This document shows, in pieces, positions 44,532-54,406 of a stretch of 64,000 bases of DNA. Below the pieces are notes generated by a model that did no database searches, had not been told where the DNA came from, and saw nothing but the letters and a program-made list of their open reading frames with translations. A program made the translations under genes and the position numbers. The DNA is from Taishania sp965247975. GTDB taxonomy: Bacteria > Bacteroidota > Bacteroidia > Flavobacteriales_D > Crocinitomicaceae. The stretch's first letter is position 1; the number at the start of each line of letters is the position of its first letter. Where the stretch lies: contig OZ252050.1 in NCBI GenBank assembly GCA_965247975.1, positions 2,852,001-2,916,000 on the forward strand, read 5' to 3'.

Positions 44532-47318
44532 ATGGCAAAACAAACGCATATTGAAATCAAAGGCGCACGCGTTCACAATTTAAAAAACATTGATGTTAAA
44601 ATTCCACATGGAAAATTTACCGTAATTACTGGATTATCAGGTTCTGGAAAATCATCCTTGGCATTTGATACTTTATTTGCCGAAGGACAGCGAAGATATA
44701 TTGAAAGTTTATCGTCATACGCTCGTCAGTTTTTGGGGAAATTAGACAAACCTGAAACGGATTACATCAAAGGAATTTCACCTGCCATCGCGATTGAGCA
44801 AAAAGTTATTTCGAGCAATCCGAGATCAACGGTTGGTACCACCACCGAAATTTATGATTACTTAAAAATCTTTTTTGCTCGGGTTGGTCGAACGTTTTCG
44901 CCTATCAGCGGGAAAGAAGTGAAAAAAAATTCGGTGACGGATGTTGTTTCATTTATTGAAAAATTGAATGAAGACGAACGCATTCTGATCCTCGCTCCTA
45001 TTTTGCATTTTAAAACGTACGGCGTTGCCAAACAATTAGAAGTACTTAAGCAACAAGGTTTTGCACGTTTGTTCTTGAACGAAGAATTAATCACCTTGGA
45101 AGATGCTTTGGCTTCCATTCCAAAAAACATCGATAAAAGTTGGTTGGTTGTTGACCGATTAACGGCTGAAATTTCCACCGACGAACAACGATCACGGGTT
45201 GGTGATTCGGTTCAATTAGCATTTGCCGAAGGAGATGGAACATGCACGATTTACTCTTATTCGGATAAAAAATGGACGAATTTCTCCACACGATTTGAAT
45301 TGGACGGCATGGAATTTCAGATTCCGAATGAACATTTTTTCACCTTCAACAATCCATTTGGAGCATGTAAAACATGTGAAGGTTATGGTCAAATCATTGG
45401 AATAGACGAAGATTTGGTTATTCCAAAACGACATTTAAGTGTTTACGAAGGTGCAATCGCTGCGTGGAATGGCGAAACGATGGGCGAATATTTGCAACAG
45501 CTTGTGTACAATGCGAAAAAATTCGATTTCCCGATTCATCGACCTGTTGACCAATTATCACCTGAACAATATCAATTGCTTTGGGATGGAAACAAGTATT
45601 TTACAGGCTTGAATGACTTTTTCAAATTCATTGAAAGTCAGACTTATAAAATTCAGTATCGTGTGATGCTCTCACGCTATCGCGGAAGAACGGATTGTCC
45701 AGATTGCAAAGGTACGCGCTTGCGAAAAGATGCAAGTTATGTGAAAGTAGCTGATAAAAATATCACCGATTTGGTATTGATGCCCATTGACCGATGTCTT
45801 GAATACTTTGAATCATTGGATTTAAACGATTATGACCGACAAGTTTCGAAACGAATTTTGCCCGAAATCAGCAATAGATTGCGATTTTTAACTGAAGTTG
45901 GATTGGGATATTTGACATTGAATCGTCGCTCCAATTCACTTTCGGGTGGAGAATCGCAACGCATCAATTTAGCGACTTCATTAGGTAGTAGCTTGGTCGG
46001 CTCGATGTATATTTTGGACGAACCTTCCATTGGTTTGCACCCGAAAGATACGGAACGATTGATCAAAGTATTACACAATTTGCGCGACTTAGGTAACACC
46101 GTTATTGTTGTTGAACACGAAGAAGACATCATGCGTGCCGCTGATGAAATTTTGGACATCGGTCCAGAAGCTGGTGTTTTTGGTGGAGAAATTGTGTTTC
46201 AAGGAAATCACGAAGAGTTGTTGAAACAAACGAAAAGTCTTACCGCTGACTATTTGCTTGGCAGAAAATCCATTCCAATTCCTGCAAAACGCAGAAAATC
46301 GAACAATAAATTGAGTTTTAATGGCGTTCGTAGACACAACATCAAAAGCGTTGCGGTTGATTTTCCATTAAATTCATTGGTTTGCATCACAGGCGTGAGC
46401 GGTTCTGGGAAATCAACCTTGGTAAAAGACATTGTATATCCAGCCATTCGAAAGCAACTCGGACATATTGGTGATGTATCTGGCTTGCACTATTCTGTTT
46501 CAGGCGACTGGAAATCGGTGCAAGAAGTTGAATTGATCGATCAAAATCCGATCGGAAAATCTTCGCGAAGCAATCCGATTACGTATGTAAAAGCGTTTGA
46601 TGATATTCGTGAATTGCTTTCGCGTCAACCACTCGCCAAAACAAGAGGTTACAAACCAGGATTCTTTAGTTTTAATGTGGATGGTGGACGCTGCGAAGTC
46701 TGCGAAGGTGAAGGTGAAATCACAGTTGGCATGCAGTTCATGGCAGATATTCACTTGCCTTGCGATGCCTGCGAAGGAACGCGCTACAAAGCAGAAACAT
46801 TGGAAATTGAATACCGAGGTCAAAGTATTTCGGATATTTTGAACATGGATATTCAAGGTGCGCTCGATTTTTTCAAAGCTGGAAAAGACAAATTGGACGA
46901 AAAAATTGTAGAGAAAATTGAACCGTTGGTAGAAGTTGGCTTGGGTTATTTGAAACTTGGTCAAGCATCTAGCACCTTGAGTGGTGGGGAAGCTCAACGC
47001 ATCAAATTGGCTTCATTTTTAGCGAAAGGAAATAAAGCGGCAAAAACAGTTTTTATTTTTGATGAACCAACCACTGGACTTCATTTTCATGATATTTCGA
47101 AACTTGTCATCGCTTTCAACCGCTTGATTGATGCTGGACATTCCATTTTTGTGATTGAACATAATGCCGAAGTCATCAAATGCGCCGATTGGATCATTGA
47201 TTTAGGTCCAGAAGGTGGCGAAAAAGGTGGGAATATTGTTTTTCAAGGAACTCCGGAGGATATTTTGACGTGTGAGGAAAGTTATACGGGGAGATTTTTG
47301 GGGAGGAGTTTTAAGTAA
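44532..47318 (+). CDS. uvrA: Excinuclease ABC subunit A
   Basis: The damage-recognition ATPase of nucleotide excision repair, 928 residues. It has two ABC modules: Walker A GLSGSGKSSLAFDTLFAEGQ (about 33) and GVSGSGKSTLVKD (about 625); signatures LSGGESQRINLA and LSGGEAQRIKLA; YILDEPSIGLHP and VFIFDEPTTGLHF. Zinc-type sites CPDCKGTRL and CEVCEGEGEITVGMQF with CDACEGTRYK are present. The first zinc module is incomplete: only FNNPFGACKTCEGYG remains, with no preceding CPxCG pair, which I recall in other Bacteroidota. Monocistronic. Confidence 0.95.
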   Translation: MAKQTHIEIKGARVHNLKNIDVKIPHGKFTVITGLSGSGKSSLAFDTLFAEGQRRYIESLSSYARQFLGKLDKPETDYIKGISPAIAIEQKVISSNPRSTVGTTTEIYDYLKIFFARVGRTFSPISGKEVKKNSVTDVVSFIEKLNEDERILILAPILHFKTYGVAKQLEVLKQQGFARLFLNEELITLEDALASIPKNIDKSWLVVDRLTAEISTDEQRSRVGDSVQLAFAEGDGTCTIYSYSDKKWTNFSTRFELDGMEFQIPNEHFFTFNNPFGACKTCEGYGQIIGIDEDLVIPKRHLSVYEGAIAAWNGETMGEYLQQLVYNAKKFDFPIHRPVDQLSPEQYQLLWDGNKYFTGLNDFFKFIESQTYKIQYRVMLSRYRGRTDCPDCKGTRLRKDASYVKVADKNITDLVLMPIDRCLEYFESLDLNDYDRQVSKRILPEISNRLRFLTEVGLGYLTLNRRSNSLSGGESQRINLATSLGSSLVGSMYILDEPSIGLHPKDTERLIKVLHNLRDLGNTVIVVEHEEDIMRAADEILDIGPEAGVFGGEIVFQGNHEELLKQTKSLTADYLLGRKSIPIPAKRRKSNNKLSFNGVRRHNIKSVAVDFPLNSLVCITGVSGSGKSTLVKDIVYPAIRKQLGHIGDVSGLHYSVSGDWKSVQEVELIDQNPIGKSSRSNPITYVKAFDDIRELLSRQPLAKTRGYKPGFFSFNVDGGRCEVCEGEGEITVGMQFMADIHLPCDACEGTRYKAETLEIEYRGQSISDILNMDIQGALDFFKAGKDKLDEKIVEKIEPLVEVGLGYLKLGQASSTLSGGEAQRIKLASFLAKGNKAAKTVFIFDEPTTGLHFHDISKLVIAFNRLIDAGHSIFVIEHNAEVIKCADWIIDLGPEGGEKGGNIVFQGTPEDILTCEESYTGRFLGRSFK

Positions 47319-47329
47319 ATTTTGAAAAA

Positions 47330-48625
47330 TCAATTTTTTCGCTTATTCAAAAGGTCTAGTTTCAATAATTCCAACTTACTCGATTCAGAATCAATCATTG
47401 CGCTTTGCCAATCCATGAAGGAATCTTGAAGCTCGTTGTATGTGATGCGACCACCTTTGTACTCTTCCATGCTTGCTTCATAGATTACTTTAAAGTTGTT
47501 TTCGATAAGTTTTTTATTTTGACATTGCTCCACCAATCTTGCCCGTGATTGGACGTATTGCATCTTTTGTTTCGTGATGATTAAATCTAAATTATTAAAA
47601 TTTTCCGCAGATTCCTGGTTTTTTATCTCGACCAATCTTATGCTTTCTAGATATTCGAACCTATTGAACAGTGGTATATTTAATTGTAAGCCAACGGTGC
47701 CATTTACATTTACTTCCAATTGATTTCTATAAGGAATTACTGGCTTCCCTGGCAATTCATAGTCAACATTATACGTAGAATAAGCAGTGCCAAGGCTACC
47801 GTTTATTGCCAAATTGGGATACAATGCAAATTTTCTTTGTTTTTGCTCAACGCTCACTTTTTTCATTTCAAATTCCAATTGTTTTTTTGCTAACTCATCA
47901 TCTGTAAGCACCAACAGTTGGCTTGAATTAATACTCTCTAAGTCAAAAACATAATTTTGATCAAGCGTAACTCCCATATAATAATTAAGGTCGATTGTTT
48001 TACTTTTAAAACTGGATAAATCGTCTTTTCTAAGAAATTCTTCATTCATTATCGAGTTAGATGTGCGCAATGTATCAATATAATTAATTCGTCCAGCGAT
48101 CATCAAGTCTCCTTGTATTTTGTGGATATCGCGTAATTTCGTTAAGCGCTGAGTACTCAAATTCACTTTCAACTGCAATACACACAATTCAAAATATAAT
48201 TCTGTTATCGTCAAGTGAATGCTATTCAACTTTCTTTGTTTTTCAAATTCATTCATTTCATTCTCGATGAGAAATAAATTTTTCTGGCTCCAAAAACTAA
48301 AACCATTGAAAAGAGGCATGCTCGCGTTCAAGCCATAGAAATGTTGATTGTTTACGTCGCTAGAAAAGGTATTTGTAATTTTATCAAGATTTCGACCTGC
48401 TGACGACAAAAAATTTGCACTTCCAGTTAAACTCGGAAAGAGCGAATATTTATGAAATCGTAAATCTAAATCTGTTTGTTTTTTTTGCGAGTTCTCTGAA
48501 ATAAAGTTAAACTGATTGTTTTCAGCCAATTTCAGACATTGATCCAATGTTATTTTCTCCTGCCCTCGAAGGGTAGCGGCCGAAAAGCAAATGGCCAAAA
48601 TCAATATGTTCGTAATTAACCTCAT
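47330..48625 (-). CDS. TolC-family outer-membrane channel
   Basis: A 431-residue outer-membrane efflux protein with a signal peptide (about 1-21, CFSAATLRGQ). The mature part is mainly long amphipathic helices with TolC-like pairs (ITLDQCLKLAENNQFNFISE, LNASMPLFNGFSFWSQKN, VGLQLNIPLFNRFEYLESIR, GGRITYNELQDSFMDWQSAM). GLNASMPLFNGF and LQLNIPLFNRFEY are the duplicated beta-hairpin signatures of the family. It is the last gene of the exporter set, overlapping the HlyD gene by 4 bases, and presumably forms the exit duct for the peptides of this locus. Confidence 0.88.
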   Translation of the reverse strand: MRLITNILILAICFSAATLRGQEKITLDQCLKLAENNQFNFISENSQKKQTDLDLRFHKYSLFPSLTGSANFLSSAGRNLDKITNTFSSDVNNQHFYGLNASMPLFNGFSFWSQKNLFLIENEMNEFEKQRKLNSIHLTITELYFELCVLQLKVNLSTQRLTKLRDIHKIQGDLMIAGRINYIDTLRTSNSIMNEEFLRKDDLSSFKSKTIDLNYYMGVTLDQNYVFDLESINSSQLLVLTDDELAKKQLEFEMKKVSVEQKQRKFALYPNLAINGSLGTAYSTYNVDYELPGKPVIPYRNQLEVNVNGTVGLQLNIPLFNRFEYLESIRLVEIKNQESAENFNNLDLIITKQKMQYVQSRARLVEQCQNKKLIENNFKVIYEASMEEYKGGRITYNELQDSFMDWQSAMIDSESSKLELLKLDLLNKRKN

Positions 48626-49911
48626 CTATTAAAAATATCTTTAAATTGATAGAAAAAGCGTTCAATCAAACGTAAGTCTTCTGTGATAATATCAGCTGTT
48701 CCGGACATTTCATATTGAAAAACAATTTTTTTCTCCGAACTCGTTTCAATTCCTTTTGGTAAAATGGCATCGATCAATAAATTTCCTTCCTTGTCAGGTG
48801 TAGCTGAAATGGATTTTACGCGACCATTTACGACCCCAAATTCGCGATCTGGAAAATTGGCCAATCGTATGTTTACCACTTGTCCGATTCTGATTTTACC
48901 TGAATTTTGAACAGGCGCTTTTAATTTTGCAATGTATTGTTTTTGGTCTTCAGGCACAATGGTAAAAACTTGATCTCCTGCTGCAATGTTCTGATTCTCA
49001 ACCCAAATTTGCATAAATGAAACCGTTCCAGCGAACGAGGATCGCAATACATACGCCAACTCCCAATCTGAAATTGCTTTTTTGAGTTGCGTAAGCGATT
49101 GCATGGTATTTCTACTAAAATTAATAAAATCCCTTTTTTCATTTAACGACGAACTCGAACTACCTTTTTCCATTTCATTCATGGCAGATCGAATCTGTGA
49201 AAGTTGAGATGACAGATTGTTCTGGCCTTTTTCCATTTGGATAAAATCCAATTTCTTGCTTTCCCAATCATTTAAGGTAATAATTCCTTTCTCAAATAAC
49301 TTTCGATCTCGCTCTAAAGCTTCTTTTTTTATCTGCAATTCGCCTACCCCAAGTTCATACTGTTGCTGGAGTAAAGTAGATCGGATTTTTAGTTGATCTT
49401 TTTCTTTTTGAAAAGCATTCAATTCAACAACATAGGGATTCAAACGTCGTGCAACATCATACGCGTAGTAGTCTTTTTCAAAAAGCGTGTATGCTGCTTG
49501 AATATCTCCAAAATTCATGTTCACGAACTTTTCGAATGGAAAAACAAAATTTACATCCTCCATGTTTAAGGAATCCACACACGCTTTAAGCGCGAAAACA
49601 TGGTTGAAATCAGCTGAGTTCTCAACCACAGCCAAAGGCATGTTTTCCGTTACTTTTTGTCCATCAGTCACCAAGATTTTTTCAATCTTACCAGTTGTTC
49701 TAGCAATTAATTTTTCTGGTGGATTATTGGTTGTAATCACAACGGGAGCAGAAATCACGTCTGGGTATTTCACCAAATAAGACAAAAACAAAACCAAGAG
49801 AATTGTTACCAGAATTACCATATTTCCCCAACGAATCAGTCGGCTTGGAATGCGGGTAAGAATTTCTTGAACGACTTCAGACCTTAACTCTATATCTTTA
49901 TGCTTTTCCAT
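48622..49911 (-). CDS. HlyD-family periplasmic adaptor
   Basis: A 429-residue membrane fusion protein. One N-terminal helix (about 31-51, VILVTILLVLFLSYLV) anchors it in the inner membrane. A lipoyl-type half motif (APVVITTNNPPEKLIARTTG, KIEKILVTDGQKVTENMPLA) precedes a long coiled coil (about 105-270), followed by the second half (FAGTVSFMQIWVENQNIAAG) and a beta-barrel part. Its order with a C39-ABC transporter and TolC is that of Bacteroidota bacteriocin/RiPP exporters. It bridges the ABC protein to TolC. It overlaps the TolC gene by 4 bases. Confidence 0.88.
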   Translation of the reverse strand: MEKHKDIELRSEVVQEILTRIPSRLIRWGNMVILVTILLVLFLSYLVKYPDVISAPVVITTNNPPEKLIARTTGKIEKILVTDGQKVTENMPLAVVENSADFNHVFALKACVDSLNMEDVNFVFPFEKFVNMNFGDIQAAYTLFEKDYYAYDVARRLNPYVVELNAFQKEKDQLKIRSTLLQQQYELGVGELQIKKEALERDRKLFEKGIITLNDWESKKLDFIQMEKGQNNLSSQLSQIRSAMNEMEKGSSSSSLNEKRDFINFSRNTMQSLTQLKKAISDWELAYVLRSSFAGTVSFMQIWVENQNIAAGDQVFTIVPEDQKQYIAKLKAPVQNSGKIRIGQVVNIRLANFPDREFGVVNGRVKSISATPDKEGNLLIDAILPKGIETSSEKKIVFQYEMSGTADIITEDLRLIERFFYQFKDIFNR

Positions 49912-49914
49912 ATA

Positions 49915-52110
49915 CTAATTTCCTAATTGGAGTTGATTTTTAACGAGTTTAAAATAACTTCCATTCAATTTTACCAATTCGTCATGGGTTCCAATTTCAA
50001 TAATCTTTCCTTTTTCCAAGACTACAATTTGATCGGCATTCATTACCGTACTCAATCGATGCGCAATAACCACTACAGTTTTGTTTTTAAAGAAAATATT
50101 GAGTTTTTCCATGATTTCCTTTTCGTTGTTGGCATCCAAGGCACTTGTTGCTTCATCGAAAAACAACATTTCAGGGTTTTTATACACTGCTCTTGCTATG
50201 AGTAAGCGTTGTTTTTGTCCTGTACTCATACCAACACCTTCAGAACCAATTTTCGTATTATACCTTAGCGGATAATCTTCAATAAACTCTTTTATGTTGG
50301 CCACGTCTGCAGCGTATTGTAATCTTTCTTTATCAATAATATCTTCACCAATGGCTATATTGTTCGCAATCGTATCGTTAAAAATAAAGCCTTCTTGCAT
50401 CACCGAGCCAATATGGTTTCTCCACGCCTTTTGGGCAATGTTGTCAAGTGATGTCCTATTCACGTTGATTTCACCTTTAATTGGTTCATAGAATTTAAGG
50501 AGAAGTTTCATCAACGTTGTTTTTCCGCTTCCACTTGTGCCAACAATTGCGGTAATTTTATTCGATGGAATGGTTAAATTCAAATTATTTAACACCAGAT
50601 TTTCTGAACCAACATATCGGAAGGATAAGTCTTTGATAACGATGTCTGCATTTTCTGGAATGTCCTTTGTTTTTTGTTCATCATTTTGAGTTTCATCCTC
50701 TTTTTCATGTATTTCGGATAAGCGTGCGAGTGAAATTTTCGCATCCTGAAGCTCTCGTATAAATCCGATTAATTGAAGAATTGGTCCATTAAGATTTCCA
50801 ACTATACTGGTTATGGCCATCATCATACCAAGGGTAATTTGACCATCAATAACCAATTTGGCCGATAGGAAAATGATGATAATATTTTTTAACTCATTGA
50901 TAAAATTACTTCCAATGCTTTGCGTTTGCTCCAACACCATACTTTTCATAGAAACCTTGAATAGTCTTGCTTGAATGTATTCCCAGCCCCAACGTTTCTG
51001 TTTTTCGGCATTATGAAGTTTAATTTCTTGCATTCCGTTTATAAGTTCAATCACTTTACTTTGCTCTTGACTTACCACGGCAAATCTTTTGTAATCCAGC
51101 TTTTCTCTTCTTTTTAGAAAGAGTGTTACCCAGAAAAAGTAAAGCAGACTACCAATGAAGAAAACTGCAAAAATGGCTAGATTGTAATAAGCTAAAATGG
51201 CTCCCATAATGATCATATTGATAAATGAGAACAATACGCTCAATGAAGAGGTCGTTAAGATTCGTTCAATTCTGTGATGGTCGCCTATTCGTTGCATGAT
51301 ATCACCAGTCATTCGCACATCAAAATAGGAGATTGGCAAATTCATCAATTTGATAAAAAAGTCGGATATCAAGGAAATGTTAATTCTCGTTGATAGGTGC
51401 AAGATGGTCCAGCTACGAATGAGTTCCAGAGCTGTTTTTCCAATAAACAAGAATAATTGTGCAATTAATACCAGGTAAATGAAATGAATGTTTTGATTTT
51501 GAATTCCTACATCGACAACACTTTGTGTTAAAAATGGAAATATCAATTGCAATAAGCTACCTGCAAAAAGTCCGATGATTAATTGAATAACAAACGATTT
51601 GTATTGAAAAACGTACTTGGACAACATCGCGAAGCCAAACCCTTTTTTATCGTCAGTATTATCTTCGTCTTGATGAAATTTTGGTGTTGGCTCAACCAAT
51701 AAGCAGATCCCTTCTTTGGTAGTATCGTCAGCATTATTTCCTATCCAAAATTTTAGAAATTCTTCTTTTGTGTAAGTCATTAACTTCATTCCTGGGTCAG
51801 AAATGAAATAGGTTTCCTTGTGGATCTTATATAAAACGACGTAATGATTTTTATTCCAATGCAAAATGCAGGGCAACGGAGCTTCATTCAAATCTTCTAG
51901 GCTCAAACGAACACCCAGCGTTCGAAATCCAATTTTTTCGGCAGCATCGCTCAAAGTAAGTAAGTTACTCCCTTCCCTCGTTGTTTCAGAAAGCTCTCTT
52001 AATTTCTGAATATTCAGAACTTTCCCATAATGTTTGGCGATTATTTTCAAACAAGTTGGACCGCAGTCTTTGCTTTCAGCTTGAGTGTAATGTGGGAAAC
52101 TTTTAAGCAT
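49915..52110 (-). CDS. C39 peptidase-containing ABC transporter (PCAT)
   Basis: Cleaves leader peptides and exports the product using ATP. Residues 1-135 form a C39 cysteine peptidase: Cys16 in ESKDCGPTCLK, His89 in NKNHYVVLY and Asp105 in ISDPGMK, all intact. Six membrane helices (about 165-460) and an ABC domain follow: Walker A GTSGSGKTTLMK, signature MSTGQKQRLL, Walker B MLFFDEATSALD, switch His in IAHRLSTV. 731 residues is normal. It follows gwsS (52141) by 30 bases and precedes hlyD by 3 bases. As the only C39 protein in the window it probably serves all the peptides of the locus. Confidence 0.93.
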   Translation of the reverse strand: MLKSFPHYTQAESKDCGPTCLKIIAKHYGKVLNIQKLRELSETTREGSNLLTLSDAAEKIGFRTLGVRLSLEDLNEAPLPCILHWNKNHYVVLYKIHKETYFISDPGMKLMTYTKEEFLKFWIGNNADDTTKEGICLLVEPTPKFHQDEDNTDDKKGFGFAMLSKYVFQYKSFVIQLIIGLFAGSLLQLIFPFLTQSVVDVGIQNQNIHFIYLVLIAQLFLFIGKTALELIRSWTILHLSTRINISLISDFFIKLMNLPISYFDVRMTGDIMQRIGDHHRIERILTTSSLSVLFSFINMIIMGAILAYYNLAIFAVFFIGSLLYFFWVTLFLKRREKLDYKRFAVVSQEQSKVIELINGMQEIKLHNAEKQKRWGWEYIQARLFKVSMKSMVLEQTQSIGSNFINELKNIIIIFLSAKLVIDGQITLGMMMAITSIVGNLNGPILQLIGFIRELQDAKISLARLSEIHEKEDETQNDEQKTKDIPENADIVIKDLSFRYVGSENLVLNNLNLTIPSNKITAIVGTSGSGKTTLMKLLLKFYEPIKGEINVNRTSLDNIAQKAWRNHIGSVMQEGFIFNDTIANNIAIGEDIIDKERLQYAADVANIKEFIEDYPLRYNTKIGSEGVGMSTGQKQRLLIARAVYKNPEMLFFDEATSALDANNEKEIMEKLNIFFKNKTVVVIAHRLSTVMNADQIVVLEKGKIIEIGTHDELVKLNGSYFKLVKNQLQLGN

Positions 52111-52140
52111 TTAATTTATGTGTTTTTTAACTTGCTAAAT

Positions 52141-53241
52141 TTAATTTTCTTTTTTAACTAATTCTTGCATACCGTAATATTCGATTGCTTTTTCTTTTAG
52201 CGGATTTGTGCTCCAATCAGACCATACATTGGAGTAGGGATTGTAACCACACTTTAGAGGTTTAGACAAATCCATTTCGCCTTCAAAATGTGTACGTTCG
52301 GTGTATGCACGACAATCGGTGCAAACGTGTCTAAATTCACAATCTTTGCAGACTTCAATACTGTTTTTGCTGACATTCCAATATTTTTTAAAATCCTTAT
52401 TTAGTATGACTTCTCTAAGACTTGTATTACTAATATTTCCAAAATGCTCATTCATAGAAGGACAATTCTTTATATTTCCGTCAACATCTATTGAAATTTT
52501 TCGATTAAGACAAGTGTTGAATGAACATGATTCGGAGAGAAAAATTTCGTTAAATACAAAATTTGCTTTGTTGACAATCCCACAGCAAAAAGGTAAATTC
52601 AATTTTTTCTTAACAAACTTATAACTCAAATTATCTAAAGTTTCTTTTTCACCATCGGTTGCACTTGAATAAAAAAGGACATCAATGTATTTATTTACAA
52701 TGAAAGTATTTCCTCGTAAAAACTTGTAAATATCTTCATCATACTCAATTACAATCGAAATTTCATTCACAAAAGAATCGTTTAACATCTTTAAGTAATT
52801 CAAGAATAAAACAAATTCTGAGTATATAATTCGAGTTCGAAATCTGAATTGAACATATGTGATATTATTTGCTATAACTTCATTAATTATTGATTTGTTG
52901 AAATTATTAACATTTTCAATATCAACTATTAAATAACTAATTTCATAAGGCAAATCAAAGGTTTCATTTATCCTAGGAAAAGAATCAAATTCGATTTTAC
53001 TTTCACAACTAAAAGCAAATTTTTTTGAAAATAAAAAATCAATATATTCTTGAATCACCAATCTATTTTCTGAGCCAAATTCACGAAAAATGGTTGCCGT
53101 TTTAAAACCTCCACATTCTTCTAAAATCTGATATAAATCATTTGGGATAAATGCGACATTACCAAGCTGTGTGTCAAAAATCAGAGACCGATTAAAACCT
53201 GAAACAACTTTAACTGAATTATATAACTTTAAAAACTTCAT
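52141..53241 (-). CDS. gwsS: Grasp-with-spasm SPASM peptide maturase, cassette 1
   Basis: A 366-residue RiPP maturation protein. The C-terminal half is a SPASM domain: FNTCLNRKISIDVDGNIKN, CPSMNEHFGN, VCKDCEFRHVCTDCRAYTER and PLKCGYNPYSNVWSDW, with the cysteines expected to bind iron-sulfur clusters. The N-terminal half (about 1-220) has no CxxxCxxC radical SAM motif, as in the other two copies here. The SPASM half is nearly identical to cassettes 2 and 3 while the N-terminus has diverged, suggesting peptide-specific N-termini. Its ATG overlaps the stop of the 48-residue gene upstream. Its reaction is not known. Confidence 0.85.
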   Translation of the reverse strand: MKFLKLYNSVKVVSGFNRSLIFDTQLGNVAFIPNDLYQILEECGGFKTATIFREFGSENRLVIQEYIDFLFSKKFAFSCESKIEFDSFPRINETFDLPYEISYLIVDIENVNNFNKSIINEVIANNITYVQFRFRTRIIYSEFVLFLNYLKMLNDSFVNEISIVIEYDEDIYKFLRGNTFIVNKYIDVLFYSSATDGEKETLDNLSYKFVKKKLNLPFCCGIVNKANFVFNEIFLSESCSFNTCLNRKISIDVDGNIKNCPSMNEHFGNISNTSLREVILNKDFKKYWNVSKNSIEVCKDCEFRHVCTDCRAYTERTHFEGEMDLSKPLKCGYNPYSNVWSDWSTNPLKEKAIEYYGMQELVKKEN

Positions 53242-53384
53242 AGTAAAGAATGTGGCTTAATCGATTTGCTAATTAATACCGTTGTGTTTTTCAACAAAGA
53301 ATTATTCGTTATCATTACCCTATTGTTTTGACTATTAATTTTAACCCATTTCTGAAGGTTATTTTTTAAAACTTTTTTCTTCAT
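53238..53384 (-). CDS. Small 48-residue protein between gwsG and gwsS, cassette 1
   Basis: A short ORF: ATG at 53382-53384, TGA at 53238-53240, product of 48 residues (MKKKVLKNNLQKWVKINSQN ... SKSIKPHSLL), strongly basic. Its start lies 1 base after the gwsG stop and its stop overlaps the gwsS start (ATGA), so translation coupling is likely. The other two cassettes have a small ORF in exactly the same slot (56029-56229, 59224-59406). Little primary similarity is seen, but SKSIKP here and PSKPISK in cassette 2 may correspond. Function unknown; it might be an adaptor or a recognition element. Confidence 0.55.
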   Translation of the reverse strand: MKKKVLKNNLQKWVKINSQNNRVMITNNSLLKNTTVLISKSIKPHSLL

Positions 53385-53385
53385 A

Positions 53386-54336
53386 CTACAGCATTTTAGC
53401 AATGTATTTTTCTATTTGATAGTTTCCATAAACGCTTACATTATTAAAAATTCCCAAAGGATTTATTTCTAAAAAATAGAATTGATTTGATCTAGAATAT
53501 ATCCAATCTATGGATCCGCTATTTAGCCTGAGTTTGCGAGCTAGCCTTTGAATTTTTATTTCTAATTTTTTAGGTAAATCAAAGGGTACTGAGTGATTTA
53601 GGTTATTGGGTTCAGTAATACGAGAATCGATTTCTGATTCATTACTTTCTTGAGAAAAAATAGCAAGAGACCAAAATTTATCATTTATGAAAAATGTCCT
53701 TATCTCGTATTTTTTGTCAATTTTTTGCTGTATTAAAGATGGGATAAAATTATCGGTAATCTCGTCATCAACAAACGCGATTTCTCTTGTGTAATTTAAA
53801 TAGAGTTCGTTTTTCACATATCTAGGTTTCATCTCCCCAAGTGATTTTGTAATCCAGCCCTCTTTGTTACTTTTTAATAATTTCATCAACTCCTCTTTTT
53901 CCGAAACAACATATGTTTTGGGTATATTTATTTTTAAATCATTCGCCAAACGCAAAACCTCCAATTTGTTAACATCAAAATCTAGTAAATTTCCAATAAT
54001 TTTAATTGATCGAGACTCAAGCAAATCTTTCAAAAAATGCTTTAGAACCTTCCATTCTTGAAATTGAAAATCTTTGTGAAAACTTGAAACTTTTGACTCA
54101 GTGTCTAATCGATACCCGAAATCTCCATTCTTATAGAAAACTGCGGTAATTGAGTCAAATTCTATAATTGTCGAATTGTTAAGTTCAAAATGTGATTTAC
54201 CTTCAAGTAAATCAATTTTTACATTAGTAATTAAATTACTTTCGTTGATACGAACAAAGTCTTTTCCCCAATGCATCAGCCATTTGCAGATTTCGTCTAT
54301 TGAACTATCTCGCCCAGCATTAATTATTAATATCAT
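53386..54336 (-). CDS. gwsG: Grasp-with-spasm ATP-grasp peptide maturase, cassette 1
   Basis: An ATP-grasp ligase of about 316 residues. The N-terminus MILIINAGRDSSIDEICKWL opens the preATP-grasp fold; WITKSLGEMKPRYV is the ATP-lysine region; YEIRTFFINDKFWSLAIFSQ and SIDWIYSRSNQFYFLEINPL carry the metal-binding Asp, Glu and Asn. By analogy with graspetide ligases it would join Asp/Glu side chains to Ser/Thr/Lys in the precursor. The ATG at 54336 aligns with the other two GwsG starts; 54345 is an alternative. The precursor at 54407-54613 lies immediately upstream, with a terminator between. Confidence 0.85.
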   Translation of the reverse strand: MILIINAGRDSSIDEICKWLMHWGKDFVRINESNLITNVKIDLLEGKSHFELNNSTIIEFDSITAVFYKNGDFGYRLDTESKVSSFHKDFQFQEWKVLKHFLKDLLESRSIKIIGNLLDFDVNKLEVLRLANDLKINIPKTYVVSEKEELMKLLKSNKEGWITKSLGEMKPRYVKNELYLNYTREIAFVDDEITDNFIPSLIQQKIDKKYEIRTFFINDKFWSLAIFSQESNESEIDSRITEPNNLNHSVPFDLPKKLEIKIQRLARKLRLNSGSIDWIYSRSNQFYFLEINPLGIFNNVSVYGNYQIEKYIAKML

Positions 54337-54360
54337 GTTTTTCAATGTTCACCGATTTAT

Positions 54361-54400
54361 CAAAAAAAGCAACTTAATCTTAAAAAAAATTAAGTTGCTT
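54361..54400 (-). terminator. Terminator between precursor 1 and gwsG
   Basis: Minus-strand stem AAGCAACTTAA/TTAAGTTGCTT (54367-54377 with 54390-54400), 12-base A-rich loop, then seven T (plus-strand A run 54362-54368). It begins 6 bases past the precursor stop, so only part of the transcripts should continue into gwsG. Confidence 0.8.
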
Positions 54401-54406
54401 CTGGGA

